A stretch of DNA of 64,000 bases from Aquibacillus kalidii (GCF_014280935.1 NZ_JACLZI010000050.1:47312-111311), one strand, 5' to 3'. Counted from the first letter of the stretch, positions 35,585-44,639 are shown. Notes: generated from the letters alone by a model not told the origin. Numbers and translations: made by a program.

Positions 35585-35727
35585 CTACTTTTCCAAACAG
35601 AGAATTTTGATAATTTTATCTAATCTTACTACAAACTTTTCTAAATATAAACCATACAATCATTCTAATTTAGTTTTCCCATCTTATGCACCTCTTGCAT
35701 AACTTATTTAAAAAAGGAGTATTAAAC

Positions 35728-36420
35728 ATGAACTTTACTTATACAGATTTCCTTGCTTCCATTGGAATAGATCGTGCCCATCCTGGAGGTAAATTAGCTA
35801 CAGAAAATTGGTTGAAGGAAATTGATTTACCTCCTAATTCTGCCATTCTTGAGGTAGGGTGCGGGACAGGAAAAACACTCTGGGATCTAGCTTCCAAAAC
35901 TTCAGGAACATTAGTAGGAGTTGATAAACACACTTCTATGATTGAACATGCAAAAAAACAGGTGAAAAGGATCCCCAAAATAAACGTAGTGAAAGCCAAT
36001 ACAGAATCCTTACCTTTTGAAGATGACTCTTTTGATTTGATTATTTCAGAGTCGGTAACGGCATTTACACATATAGAACAGTCTATTCAGGAATATAATC
36101 GTGTTCTCAAGCCTACTGGTCTTTTAGTCATGCTAGAAATGACTATTATAGATGAACTTGAACAATCTGAATATGACTATATTCGTAGCTTTTACGGAAT
36201 TGAACAGTTACTTTCTGAGAAAGAATGGTTAAAAGTACTCAAGGAAAAAGGATTTAATCATATAAATGTTAAAAACAGTGAAATGTACTCTGAAGAAGAA
36301 TTAGAAATTGATCCGTCTCTTTGGACAGATAAGCATTTTGATAAAATGGCGGAGCACTATGCTATTAATACGACTTACGGACATAAAATAGGAGCAAACC
36401 TTTACTTTTGCCAACGATAA
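35728..36420 (+). CDS. Class I SAM-dependent methyltransferase
   Basis: A methyltransferase of about 230 residues. Motif I is ILEVGCGTGKTLWDL (around residues 41-55), then VGVDKHTSMIEHA, the adenine-binding VVKANTESLPFEDDSFDLI and the Motif IV-like VLKPTGLLVMLEM. The Methyltransf_11 type modifies small molecules, quinones or lipids. AAAAGGAG seven bases before the ATG at 35728 makes this the start rather than the ATG at 35686. A DUF2268 gene follows 13 bases later. The substrate is unknown. Confidence 0.9.
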   Translation: MNFTYTDFLASIGIDRAHPGGKLATENWLKEIDLPPNSAILEVGCGTGKTLWDLASKTSGTLVGVDKHTSMIEHAKKQVKRIPKINVVKANTESLPFEDDSFDLIISESVTAFTHIEQSIQEYNRVLKPTGLLVMLEMTIIDELEQSEYDYIRSFYGIEQLLSEKEWLKVLKEKGFNHINVKNSEMYSEEELEIDPSLWTDKHFDKMAEHYAINTTYGHKIGANLYFCQR

Positions 36421-36433
36421 GGGGGATTTTTTC

Positions 36434-37255
36434 ATGACTATAGTCGATACCCATAATTGGCTAATAGCTTACACGAAAAACAAGAAAGATAAATTCAAGG
36501 ATAATCTCCATGTTCAATGTGATGAGATTTGCGAACCATTGCTTCCTTATTTTAATGATGTAAATGCGTATGATATTCATCAACATCTGCTAAGCCACGG
36601 TCTTTTTATTCCTGACCCTTTGGATAAACAAATTATTAAAAAAATGATTAAGGATAATCAGTGGAAATCTGCTAATAAAGTCATAACACAGTTAAGCAAA
36701 TTATGGGGTGGTCCTGATGTTCCTGTGTTTATTTTTCCATCTGATCACACGAACAAAACATTACGAACAGAGTTTAAAGGGCGTTCTGGTTTAAGCTATC
36801 ACGATAAAGTTTTTCTTTTTATCACAGATACAACTACTAAAAAGGAATTACAGGCATTGATTACACATGAGTATAACCATGTAACAAGACTGAATGAAGT
36901 AAATATTCAGGAAGAAAAACTCAACTTATTAGACGCATTAGTACTTGAAGGGATGGCTGAACTAGCAGTTAAAAACGAACTTGGTCCCGATCACCTATCT
37001 AATTGGACTAGTATGTACTCTAATGAATTCGCTCATAAAGCCTGGAATAAATGGATAAAACCAAACTTAGCATTAAAAAAAACAAACTTAATTCACGAAA
37101 AAATCATGTATGGTTCCAAGGTGATTCCTAAATGGTTAGGGTATAATGTTGGATACCACCTCGTTTCCTCTTACAATCAAACCCACCAAACATCCATGTA
37201 CGACCTTATTAGACTATCTTCTCAAGAAATTCTAGATGGCTCCGAGTTTGGTTAG
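36434..37255 (+). CDS. DUF2268-type putative zinc protease
   Basis: A 273-residue protein of the YjaZ/DUF2268 group. A gluzincin-like site is visible: H145-E146-Y-N-H149 in LITHEYNHVT, and E172/E176 in LEGMAELAV as candidate third ligands. No signal peptide or membrane segment is present, so it acts in the cytoplasm. AAGGGGGATTTTTTC precedes the ATG. It shares an operon with the methyltransferase. The protease role rests on the motif alone; no substrate is known. Confidence 0.85.
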   Translation: MTIVDTHNWLIAYTKNKKDKFKDNLHVQCDEICEPLLPYFNDVNAYDIHQHLLSHGLFIPDPLDKQIIKKMIKDNQWKSANKVITQLSKLWGGPDVPVFIFPSDHTNKTLRTEFKGRSGLSYHDKVFLFITDTTTKKELQALITHEYNHVTRLNEVNIQEEKLNLLDALVLEGMAELAVKNELGPDHLSNWTSMYSNEFAHKAWNKWIKPNLALKKTNLIHEKIMYGSKVIPKWLGYNVGYHLVSSYNQTHQTSMYDLIRLSSQEILDGSEFG

Positions 37256-37374
37256 TTCCTTCTTCGTTTGTACACTTATATGAAAAAATGTGTGATCGCC
37301 TTTGGCGGATACCCTCTACACTAATTAACTTCTTTCATACAATATATTAAACCTGTATGAAAGGAGTTGTACGA

Positions 37375-37635
37375 ATGTCCCGTTATCATTCTGTCTGTAA
37401 AAGACATGTAGGACGCGCAGTAAAAATAACAACAGTAGATGGTAGAGTTCACAGAGGAATCATTCGAAATGTGAATAACACACATGTATTTTTAGAAGGA
37501 GTTCCAGCTAGAAACCTTGGTGGTTATGGGTATGGTTATTATCGAAGACCATACGGATATAGACCCGGATTTGGTTGGGGAGTTGCTTTAGGCTCCATTG
37601 CTACTTTGGCACTACTACCATTTTTCTGGTGGTAG
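37375..37635 (+). CDS. Small Sm-like protein with Gly/Tyr-rich tail
   Basis: A protein of about 86 residues. Residues 8-45 (HVGRAVKITTVDGRVHRGII...THVFLEG) resemble an Sm/LSm-type beta barrel strand pattern with the typical DGR turn. A GGYGYGYYRRPYGYRPGFGWG segment, here read as two short parts, leads into a hydrophobic C-terminus ending FFWW. AAAGGAG lies 9 bases before the ATG at 37375, so that start is chosen over 37357. Similar small proteins occur in Bacillus spore-coat or envelope contexts, but no function is established. Confidence 0.7.
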   Translation: MSRYHSVCKRHVGRAVKITTVDGRVHRGIIRNVNNTHVFLEGVPARNLGGYGYGYYRRPYGYRPGFGWGVALGSIATLALLPFFWW

Positions 37636-37673
37636 AAAGAATAAAAGCAAAAACACCAACTTCCTAGAATACC

Positions 37674-37711
37674 AGAAAGACGAATTCCCTAAACCGAGAA
37701 TTCGTCTTTCT
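37674..37711 (+). terminator. Terminator after Sm-like gene
   Basis: AGAAAGACGAATTC and GAATTCGTCTTTCT form a perfect 14-base stem with a 10-base loop. Confidence 0.88.
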
Positions 37712-37729
37712 ACATTTTTCTACAAATAT

Positions 37730-37749
37730 CGGGTGGTGACAGGCACCTT
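37730..37749. repeat. Dispersed 20-bp repeat, copy 2
   Basis: Identical over 20 bases to 5753-5772 (CGGGTGGTGACAGGCACCTT). Here it ends inside the stop codon of the DUF817 gene. Confidence 0.7.
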
Positions 37750-38560
37750 ACATACTTCTTCCCTTGACTCGCTTTAAGGTTGCTACGATAAGAAAACTAA
37801 CAATTACTAATAAAAGCCAAGAACTTACTTTACCTATATGGACAAGACTCCATGCTTCCGTTTGATTAGGGTATTCCCATGCTCCAAAAAAAGTTGCAAT
37901 ATTTTCTGCTATCCAAATAAAAAAACCGATAAGCACAAAGGAGAACGCAATTGGCATACGATAACGAATTCCACCCACTTCATAGGTAACCCATGATTGC
38001 CAAAAAACGATAATGACAAGCGCAGATAAATAAAAGCGGACGTCAATCCAATAATGGTGTGTGAAAAAGTTCAAATAGATTGCAGCAGCAAGAGGTACAA
38101 CAACCCAGAAACGTGGCCATTTTTCCAGATCCACTTTTAGCCTTCTCCATGCCTGACAGAGATAACTAGCTACACTAGCATACATAAATCCGCTATACAA
38201 TGGTACTCCAAATATTTTGGAGTATCCTTCCTCCGGGTAAGACCATGAGCCCATGTGTACCTTGAAAAGTTCTAACGCGAGTCCAATCAGGTGAAACAAG
38301 GTAATAACCTTTAGTTCATCACGAGTTTCTATCTTAAAATGAACCATTGCCCACTGCATTAGAAGACAAATAATCAATAGCCAATCATACCTTGGTAGAA
38401 AGGGAAAGGCTATGATTTTTGTAAATGCTAAGGAGAGAAAAATTACAACAGGAAACAAACATGATAGTGCTTGCTCCCACGCAAAACGTACTAGTTGTTT
38501 AAGTAAACGTAAGGATTTGACAGGTTTTTTATGAGTATCACTTTGAATAGTTAGATTCAT
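37748..38560 (-). CDS. yoaT: DUF817 membrane protein (YoaT-like)
   Basis: A protein of about 270 residues with eight predicted membrane segments. Conserved-looking polar positions include HMGSWSYPEEG near residue 105 and the paired FTHHYWIDVR and WIAENIATFFGAWEYP. It matches the DUF817/YoaT family. GAAGGGGATACTC stands before the ATG at 38560, which is better placed than a TTG at 38575. It lies downstream of yozG- and yoaS-like genes on the same strand, as in B. subtilis. The function is unknown. Confidence 0.85.
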   Translation of the reverse strand: MNLTIQSDTHKKPVKSLRLLKQLVRFAWEQALSCLFPVVIFLSLAFTKIIAFPFLPRYDWLLIICLLMQWAMVHFKIETRDELKVITLFHLIGLALELFKVHMGSWSYPEEGYSKIFGVPLYSGFMYASVASYLCQAWRRLKVDLEKWPRFWVVVPLAAAIYLNFFTHHYWIDVRFYLSALVIIVFWQSWVTYEVGGIRYRMPIAFSFVLIGFFIWIAENIATFFGAWEYPNQTEAWSLVHIGKVSSWLLLVIVSFLIVATLKRVKGRSM

Positions 38561-38609
38561 GAGTATCCCCTTCAACTCTTTAGGTCAAGGCATCCGGAAG
38601 AAGAAACCG

Positions 38610-38828
38610 TTATTCTTCCCCATCTTCCTCACTACGATATTCCAAAACATCTCCAGGCTGACATTCTAATGCCTTACAAATTGCATCTAAGGTTGAGAGC
38701 CTAACTGCTTTTGCCTTGCCATTTTTTAAGATAGAAAGGTTAGCCATTGTAATACCAACTCTTTCCGAAAGTTCTGTAACACTCATTTTCCTTTTCGCTA
38801 ACATCACATCTATATTTATAATAATCAT
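38610..38828 (-). CDS. yozG: Small XRE-type regulator (YozG-like)
   Basis: A 72-residue Cro/cI-type protein that is almost only the helix-turn-helix (MLAKRKMSVTELSERVGITMANLSILKNGKAKAVR), followed by ALECQPGDVLEY and an acidic tail. It matches the YozG/HigA-like 'helix_turn_helix_26' group often encoded beside DUF2975 membrane proteins. It starts 12 bases after the DUF2975 gene on the same strand and probably regulates this operon. Confidence 0.88.
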   Translation of the reverse strand: MIIINIDVMLAKRKMSVTELSERVGITMANLSILKNGKAKAVRLSTLDAICKALECQPGDVLEYRSEEDGEE

Positions 38829-38840
38829 TGTTTTATCACC

Positions 38841-39323
38841 TCAGACCGTTAAATCATTTTCTGACTTTATATCAATTGCTTCTTGAAGAAGTTTTTGGAG
38901 AACCGCAGCAAAGACCGCAATTACCATCGAAGCAAAAGGAACAATCAACCCAACAAATATGACTCCCGGTGCATCGTCTATTTCCGCAAAAAGATAAAAG
39001 AGCGGTAAAACTAGAACATGCAAAACACTAATCGTAATTGCACAGATTTTAATTTTCTTTAAAGCTTGCACAGAACTTTGCGAGAAAGCTTTATTTTTGT
39101 CAATATAGCGCAAAAGTTTGAAAGCCTGATATAAAGCAAAATAAAAAGGTATCGCAGATCCATAAAAAATAATCGAAACAAGATATTTGATTTGTGTAAA
39201 GTCTGGAAGTAACTCGACCGCAATCTCACTTAACTCTGGAACTAAAAAAATACACAAAGCAAGAACTGGAACTCCCAAAAATATAACCGCTATCTTTAGA
39301 AATAACGTTGTAACTTTTTTCAT
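38841..39323 (-). CDS. yoaS: DUF2975 membrane protein (YoaS-like)
   Basis: A 160-residue protein with four membrane segments (residues 8-28, 46-66, 90-112, 122-145), matching DUF2975/YoaS. GAGGTGC precedes the ATG. Such proteins pair with a small XRE regulator; the pair is suspected of forming a membrane-linked regulatory unit, but this is not shown. It is the first gene of the yoaS-yozG-yoaT block. Confidence 0.87.
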   Translation of the reverse strand: MKKVTTLFLKIAVIFLGVPVLALCIFLVPELSEIAVELLPDFTQIKYLVSIIFYGSAIPFYFALYQAFKLLRYIDKNKAFSQSSVQALKKIKICAITISVLHVLVLPLFYLFAEIDDAPGVIFVGLIVPFASMVIAVFAAVLQKLLQEAIDIKSENDLTV

Positions 39324-39529
39324 AAAAGCACCTCACTAATTAATTATCCATTTTAATTTACCATACAATTTATCGTTTTACAATAACTATGTATCGATTT
39401 CAGGTATAATTTTATTCTATATAGACCTAGAACAACAGTGAAAAGAGGGCCTATTTAAAAGTTGGGGTCTCCCCCCTTATTGCACTGCTTAATCATAGTT
39501 AAATATGATTATAGTAACCTAAACCTAAG

Positions 39530-39682
39530 CTAGTACCTTCTATTGTTAATTTCTTCTACAATTAAAGTCAAAAGATTTTCCAGGCTTCGATATTCATCAT
39601 CTAAGAGGTAATATTCTATTCTATCTTGCATTACATATAATTCGAAGTCAGAAAAATTTTGGATAACACTTTTCACGTTCAT
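39530..39682 (-). CDS. Small acidic protein of unknown function
   Basis: A 50-residue protein starting at the ATG complement at 39680-39682, with an exceptionally strong AAAGGGGGTGGTGAC just before it; this decides the start, and a longer reading to 39808 has no ribosome site. The sequence begins MNVKSVIQNFSDFELY and ends LTLIVEEINNRRY, mostly helical. It has no recognised family, although size and setting near a Spo0E-like gene recall small sporulation-associated proteins. Confidence 0.6.
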   Translation of the reverse strand: MNVKSVIQNFSDFELYVMQDRIEYYLLDDEYRSLENLLTLIVEEINNRRY

Positions 39683-39964
39683 GTCACCACCCCCTTTCTT
39701 TGGGGGAGACATATTAAATTTTAACAAAATATTACTTTTAGGTATGAAAATAAACCGAAATAGTACATATAATTTCTCATCGTGTAAATTAATAACAAAC
39801 TTTGACAAATGAAACTATAAACATTACTATCCGGTTAATCGAAAGTATAGGAAGAAATTCAGAGGTTAAAAAACAGTGGAAGAATTACTTTTTCACACTC
39901 CAAGATAAATAAAGGAACATATAAACGCAGCGTAATACCATTTAATGCAGCTGCCTATAAGTAG

Positions 39965-40135
39965 TTATTTTATTATTTTTTGGTATTCATAGATAAAGTA
40001 ATCTAATTCTTGACTAGCACGAACCGTCTTTTCATTATTCAATCCATGAACATCACCAACCTTGATTAATTCTCCTCTTAGAAATTCAATGTAAGATATG
40101 AGTTCCCCAGGACTTAGAACTAAATTTTTCGCCAT
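39965..40135 (-). CDS. Spo0E-family aspartyl-phosphate phosphatase
   Basis: A 56-residue protein with two helices. The signature is SQELDYFIYEYQ at residues 41-52, where the SQxLD pattern defines the Spo0E family; the first helix is LISYIEFLRGELIKVG. Family members dephosphorylate Spo0A~P and delay sporulation. AAAGGAGAG lies before the ATG at 40135; the longer reading from 40165 has no ribosome site. It is monocistronic. Confidence 0.87.
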   Translation of the reverse strand: MAKNLVLSPGELISYIEFLRGELIKVGDVHGLNNEKTVRASQELDYFIYEYQKIIK

Positions 40136-40290
40136 AAAATCTCTCCTTTTTACAAAAAAATACAATTTTAAGTAATATTCTACCAGTTTATTACTAATTA
40201 GTGAATAAAAATATGTATGATTGCTGAACTTTATCTACTTATGAGATCTATTTAAATGTAAGTTGAAAGTATGTTTAAAAAATCACAAGA

Positions 40291-40329
40291 GAAAAACACC
40301 ACTTGTAAGGTATACAATTGGTGTTTTTC
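40291..40329. terminator. Terminator after WrbA-like gene
   Basis: GAAAAACACC...TTGT pairs with ACAA...GGTGTTTTTC. It lies 17 bases past the stop of the minus-strand flavoprotein gene. Confidence 0.75.
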
Positions 40330-40345
40330 ATCATTTTATCATCAA

Positions 40346-40891
40346 TTATCCATGTAATTTCTTTGCTGTTTCAGCTACTAGTTTGCCGTACTCTCTTCCA
40401 ATTTGCATTTCTGTTTCATTCGGCTTGTTCATAGGTGCTTCTTGTGAGGTCTCAACTGGAATTACCGCTGTTGCACCATAAGGATTCCCATATTGCGCAC
40501 GATCAGCGTTAATGGGACCTGCATTAGATACAATTACCATACCATGGTGTTGCATTGGAGTTTGAAGTGCTCTACACACGTTTTCCACGCCACCATGTTG
40601 TGTAGACGTAGTAGCGAATACTCCTCCAACTTTACCTTGAAGGGCACCTGTAAACCATAGCTGGCCAAGCTTAGAAAAGAAGGTTGCTAACTTTGGATTA
40701 GGTTCACCAAAAATGCCAGAAGATCCCCAAATAATACCTGCAGCATCCTTTAACTCATCTGGTTCTGTTTCATCAACAGATTTATATATCACCTCAGCAC
40801 CCTCAACTTGTTTTGCACCTTCCACAATTGCACTTCCTAATACCTCTGAGTGTCCATACATACTTCCATGTAAAACTAATATTTTCATCAT
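40346..40891 (-). CDS. WrbA/flavodoxin-like NAD(P)H:quinone oxidoreductase
   Basis: A 181-residue flavodoxin-fold protein. The phosphate-binding loop is LHGSMYGHSEVLG (residues 7-19), with GIIWGSSGIFGEPNPKLATFF near 55-75 and VGGVFATTSTQHGG near 88-101 contacting FMN. These match the WrbA-type family, which reduces quinones by two electrons and protects against redox stress. It is slightly shorter than E. coli WrbA (198 residues). The gene is alone. Confidence 0.87.
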   Translation of the reverse strand: MMKILVLHGSMYGHSEVLGSAIVEGAKQVEGAEVIYKSVDETEPDELKDAAGIIWGSSGIFGEPNPKLATFFSKLGQLWFTGALQGKVGGVFATTSTQHGGVENVCRALQTPMQHHGMVIVSNAGPINADRAQYGNPYGATAVIPVETSQEAPMNKPNETEMQIGREYGKLVAETAKKLHG

Positions 40892-41097
40892 AAGTTACCC
40901 CATTTCAAGAATTAATATCCAGAATATTATGATCAAACATTACCCTAATTATTCCGAATATAATTGTCTAGATATGAAATTACATATTTTTCGTTATACC
41001 ATTTTCTGCAACTTATATTAAATTTAAAACCACCTACTTTTTATGTAGATGGTTATGATACAGCCCATAATTTTAGAAGGGAAAGAATATATATTCA

Positions 41098-41392
41098 TCA
41101 ATTAGTCGAATCGCCAGAGGTATTCTTATATTTGTCTTCAAATACATCAATCGGTCGGACCACTTTTAACCCCTTTTGTAGTTTTACAGATTGATAGAAA
41201 TAATATGAAGAATATTTATACTTTTTGCAATTAGAATAATACTCTCCTAATTGCATATAGCAATCATTAAAGATAACTATACTTCTTAGTAAAATGAAAG
41301 TAGTCTATTAATTCATTTAAGTTTTTCTTATAAGTATCTAAATCACCGATTAATGCGTAATAATGATAATCTGTAACCTTATTTATAGACAT
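41098..41392 (-). pseudogene. Decayed C-terminal fragment of a TPR protein
   Basis: The minus strand reads MSINKVTDYHYYALIGDL, continues to NELIDYFHFTKKYSYL and stops. After a one-base shift near 41275 it resumes as FNDCYMQLGEYYSNC...SYYFYQSVKLQKGLKVV and ends at a stop at 41098. The pattern is that of the last tetratricopeptide repeats of Rap/PlcR-like regulators. There is no ribosome site and no N-terminal helix-turn-helix region upstream. I take it as a frameshifted, truncated relic. Confidence 0.6.
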
Positions 41393-41438
41393 TGAGAGAA
41401 CTATGAAAGTTCCTAGTTCCTATAACTCTTCAAGAACA

Positions 41439-41488
41439 AAAAAACTGCTACAATCCTATCCCCATCGGATAATAGATTTGTAAGCAGC
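41439..41488 (-). terminator. Terminator of the FtsX-type ABC operon
   Basis: On the minus strand CTGCTTACAAATCTATTATCC pairs imperfectly with GGATAGGATTGTAGCAG (each arm read separately), followed by seven T residues. It lies about 80 bases beyond the permease stop. Confidence 0.8.
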
Positions 41489-41565
41489 CTTCACTATAAT
41501 GAACTTTATAAATTGCACAGTATCCTGTTCTTCGTGTTTAATCTATTTTGCAAAATAGTTTCTAA

Positions 41566-43971
41566 TTAAACTAGCCTAATTCGCCATATAATAATACTAA
41601 CTGTTAAAAGAGAAGTTACCATTGAAACGAGCACTCCTAAAACAATCCAAAGGAAGCTAATTTGGAAAATAGTTAATATTACCACGGTTGTAAGGATACC
41701 TAAAATAATAGATGGAGCTACCCAAATAATTACTTCTTTCAAATGATGGATTCGTATTCTTTTCTTACTCCAACCAATTACATAATACATGTAATATTCG
41801 TTCTCACGTTTTCTTATCAACGCATAGAAACAATCACTAATACTTATCGTCGATAGTAAATAAACAATAAGTAGAATCGTAATTTGAATCCCATTTGTTT
41901 CAGATAATGCATATTTTCCTAGTGACGTAACGGAAGCTTTTGCAAAGTTGTCTCCTAAGACTGCCACCTGTAAACTTATGAGAATAAATGAAATTAGCAA
42001 GATGAATGCGGTTGGTATAATAGATTCCTTATAGTAAAGAATGGAATGAAACCTTTTGTATGGTTCCGTTCTCAGCTTGTTACCTAGCTTTCTATTCATC
42101 GTAACAGTAATAAATGTTAATGCTATAATTCCTAAACCAATAACTACAAAATAACTGTTTGTAGGCAAATGAAAAAAGTATATAAATATAAGAGAAACAA
42201 AGAAAGCAACAAGTAACAATAGATAATACTCCATACTGTTACGAAGCTTAATCTTTTTATTACTCCACCCAACTGTTGAAAGTAAATTATTTTCATCTTC
42301 TAATACATACTTCTCAAAGGTTAGTCGAATATATATCCATAATAATCCAAAAAATGAAAATAAACCAGTTGATAAAAGCGTAAATAGATTCCAACTTTCA
42401 GTAAGGGATTGTGCGATCCCTAAAGTAGTCCAATCTTCGGTAACTGCTCCAATTCCTTCTACATCGAGGGTCATTTTTTTAAAAGAGGACGCCGCTACAA
42501 TATCAACTTCATAACCTTGTTCTAGTAATTGCCTAGCAACAAGGTCAATCTTTTCTTGACTTTGTTTATTATATTGTGTAATTCCAGCAACCTTTATTCT
42601 TACGGCGTCAATAGGCTTTTCCCCTTTAATTAGTTCCGCCATCTCCAAAGTTGTAACACCTGCAGCCGGTGCAGGGATAAAACTTCCTGGTATAGTAGTT
42701 GCTGTTAATTCTGTTCCATCGGCAGCTTCAGCTGTTATATCTCCATATATACCTAAAGGACTACTTGTCAGTTGAGGTTCTTTATTTTTAACTTCAAATT
42801 TACCCATCTGGTGAATAAGAAATGGAATCTCCGTCGATTCTTCCATCGATATACCATGTTTTTCTACTTGTTTATAGGAAGGTGGCTCTCCATCTCTAAC
42901 AATACTAACTTTGGGTGTTGCTTTTAGATTTTTGTAGTTTGTCTTAGAAGCAGTGAAATAAATAGAGGTATCATGATCAGTCATAAATGAACCGTTCTCT
43001 ATTACTTTCAAGTCTTTGGTAATTGCTAATGCCGTTCCATTGAAGGGACTTTGAAAAGCTGAGAGGTTAAACAGTTTATTCTGCGTGTTTTTAGCTGGTA
43101 CTTTCAAAAGCTCCTGATACATTGGATTAAACTGTTCTAAGTTTACAGCTCCCTCCATTAACCAATTATCTTTTGTTAAGTCCATTTTATCTAAATATGT
43201 GTCTAATTGAACATTTATCGTGTCCAGCTGTAAGTCAATAAACAATGGTATATTTATATCTTTCCTCTGTAATACCTTAACAACTGGTGGATTCCCGTAA
43301 TTGTCTAAAATACTCTGTAACATTTCTGACTCTGGATCTTTCTCTAACTTAGAGAAATCAATGTTTGTTAGTTTTTCTTCACTTTCTGGATCAATGGCAG
43401 CTAGCAAATAATAATTTTTTGGCATTATTACTGTCATTGCTATACTATTATTACTTGAGATCGGATCTCTTATATATTGAATAAGACCGGGTTTTGTTTC
43501 TTCAAAGTAAACAAGCTGATCAGGTTCCGTGACAGGGTATTGATTTATTCCATCTGATGTGAAAAATTGCCATTTAATCCTAGTAGGAACATCAAGCTTT
43601 GGAAGTTCAATAGACACCTGTTGACCTGTAAAGTAACCGATGGATGCTACAGGTGCTGCAACCTCTACGTTGGGATTCTTTTGAATGTCCTTCCAATCAG
43701 CAAGCGAGATACCACCTTGACCATCCCCAATATAGTTGTCCTCCACTACTTTTAATGTTCTTTCAACATTAGTCCTAGAGTTCTCGGGACGGACTAACAA
43801 ATCATAGCTACCTCTTCCATATTTTTCAATAGTATATTTTATAGCAAGTTCAGATTCCTTTGACTGATGAATACCATAGGTTGTTAAAAATAATAAACTA
43901 ATGAAGGCTAGAAGCATAAAAATAGAGGTGGTTTTTCTGTTTTTTAATCGTTGTATAATTAGGTGAATCAT
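41566..43971 (-). CDS. FtsX-domain ABC transporter permease
   Basis: An 801-residue protein. One membrane segment near residues 15-33 is followed by an extracytoplasmic domain of about 480 residues, then three segments near 535-620, and a second set of segments between 650 and 800. This is the layout of large MacB/FtsX-type permeases. The stop-start overlap with the ATPase gene is 4 bases. Such pairs export peptides or lipoproteins or move envelope signals. No two-component system is next to it, unlike the Bce-type bacitracin modules. The substrate is unknown. Confidence 0.87.
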   Translation of the reverse strand: MIHLIIQRLKNRKTTSIFMLLAFISLLFLTTYGIHQSKESELAIKYTIEKYGRGSYDLLVRPENSRTNVERTLKVVEDNYIGDGQGGISLADWKDIQKNPNVEVAAPVASIGYFTGQQVSIELPKLDVPTRIKWQFFTSDGINQYPVTEPDQLVYFEETKPGLIQYIRDPISSNNSIAMTVIMPKNYYLLAAIDPESEEKLTNIDFSKLEKDPESEMLQSILDNYGNPPVVKVLQRKDINIPLFIDLQLDTINVQLDTYLDKMDLTKDNWLMEGAVNLEQFNPMYQELLKVPAKNTQNKLFNLSAFQSPFNGTALAITKDLKVIENGSFMTDHDTSIYFTASKTNYKNLKATPKVSIVRDGEPPSYKQVEKHGISMEESTEIPFLIHQMGKFEVKNKEPQLTSSPLGIYGDITAEAADGTELTATTIPGSFIPAPAAGVTTLEMAELIKGEKPIDAVRIKVAGITQYNKQSQEKIDLVARQLLEQGYEVDIVAASSFKKMTLDVEGIGAVTEDWTTLGIAQSLTESWNLFTLLSTGLFSFFGLLWIYIRLTFEKYVLEDENNLLSTVGWSNKKIKLRNSMEYYLLLLVAFFVSLIFIYFFHLPTNSYFVVIGLGIIALTFITVTMNRKLGNKLRTEPYKRFHSILYYKESIIPTAFILLISFILISLQVAVLGDNFAKASVTSLGKYALSETNGIQITILLIVYLLSTISISDCFYALIRKRENEYYMYYVIGWSKKRIRIHHLKEVIIWVAPSIILGILTTVVILTIFQISFLWIVLGVLVSMVTSLLTVSIIIWRIRLV

Positions 43972-44633
43972 AGCAAAACACCTTCATTAATAAGTTTACC
44001 GGTAGATAGTCGAAATAGTTGGTCACTATGGGAAGCAACCTCTAAATCATGCGTTACTAAAATAATCCGTTTTCCTTCTTCTTTAAGACTCTTTAATAGG
44101 TTTACAACTCTATCTCTATTTTGTTCGTCTAAGTTACCAGTAGGTTCGTCACAAAAGAGTGTAGCGGGATTTGCAATTAGTGCTCTAGCTATAGCTACCC
44201 TTTGCTTCTCACCACCTGATAAGCCGTTTGGTAAACGTTTAAAGAGATTTTCATTTATCCCTACACGTTTAAGGAGATCAACTGCAATAGGATAAAGTTC
44301 CTTTTTAGGACGATCATACATTAGAGGTAGCATAACGTTATCTAGCACAGAATAATAAGGTAATAGTTTATAATCCTGAAAAATGAATCCGATGTTAAAC
44401 CTACGATAATCACTTCTTTGTTTTTCTTGTAAACCAAACAAATCAACATCATCAAAGTAGACTTTTCCTTCATCGGGCATTAACAAGCCTGACAAACAAT
44501 GAAGAAGTGTGGATTTACCCACACCAGAAGGGCCGATAATCGAAGTCCACGATCCTTTTGGCAGAGTTATATCTATCCCATTCAAAATACTTAACTTATT
44601 TTCAAAAGACTTATGTAGATTTCGTACTTTCAA
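43968..44633 (-). CDS. ABC transporter ATP-binding protein (LolD/MacB type)
   Basis: A 221-residue ATPase. Walker A GPSGVGKST near residue 34, Q-loop FIFQDYKLLP, signature LSGGEKQR, Walker B ATLFCDEPTGNLD and the H-loop VTHD are intact. The group is that of LolD/FtsE/MacB ATPases which serve FtsX-type permeases. It starts at TTG with GGGAGTG upstream and overlaps the permease gene by 4 bases. The pair forms one unit. Confidence 0.93.
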   Translation of the reverse strand: MKVRNLHKSFENKLSILNGIDITLPKGSWTSIIGPSGVGKSTLLHCLSGLLMPDEGKVYFDDVDLFGLQEKQRSDYRRFNIGFIFQDYKLLPYYSVLDNVMLPLMYDRPKKELYPIAVDLLKRVGINENLFKRLPNGLSGGEKQRVAIARALIANPATLFCDEPTGNLDEQNRDRVVNLLKSLKEEGKRIILVTHDLEVASHSDQLFRLSTGKLINEGVLL

Positions 44634-44639
44634 TAAAAA

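Noticed and set aside
35590..35640. CodY-like sequence upstream of the yugG-like gene
   Set aside because: Four mismatches to the consensus in AT-rich DNA; not better than chance.
40964..41194. 76-residue plus-strand frame in the gap before the FtsX-type operon
   Set aside because: No ribosome site, and it lies antisense to the better supported TPR relic.
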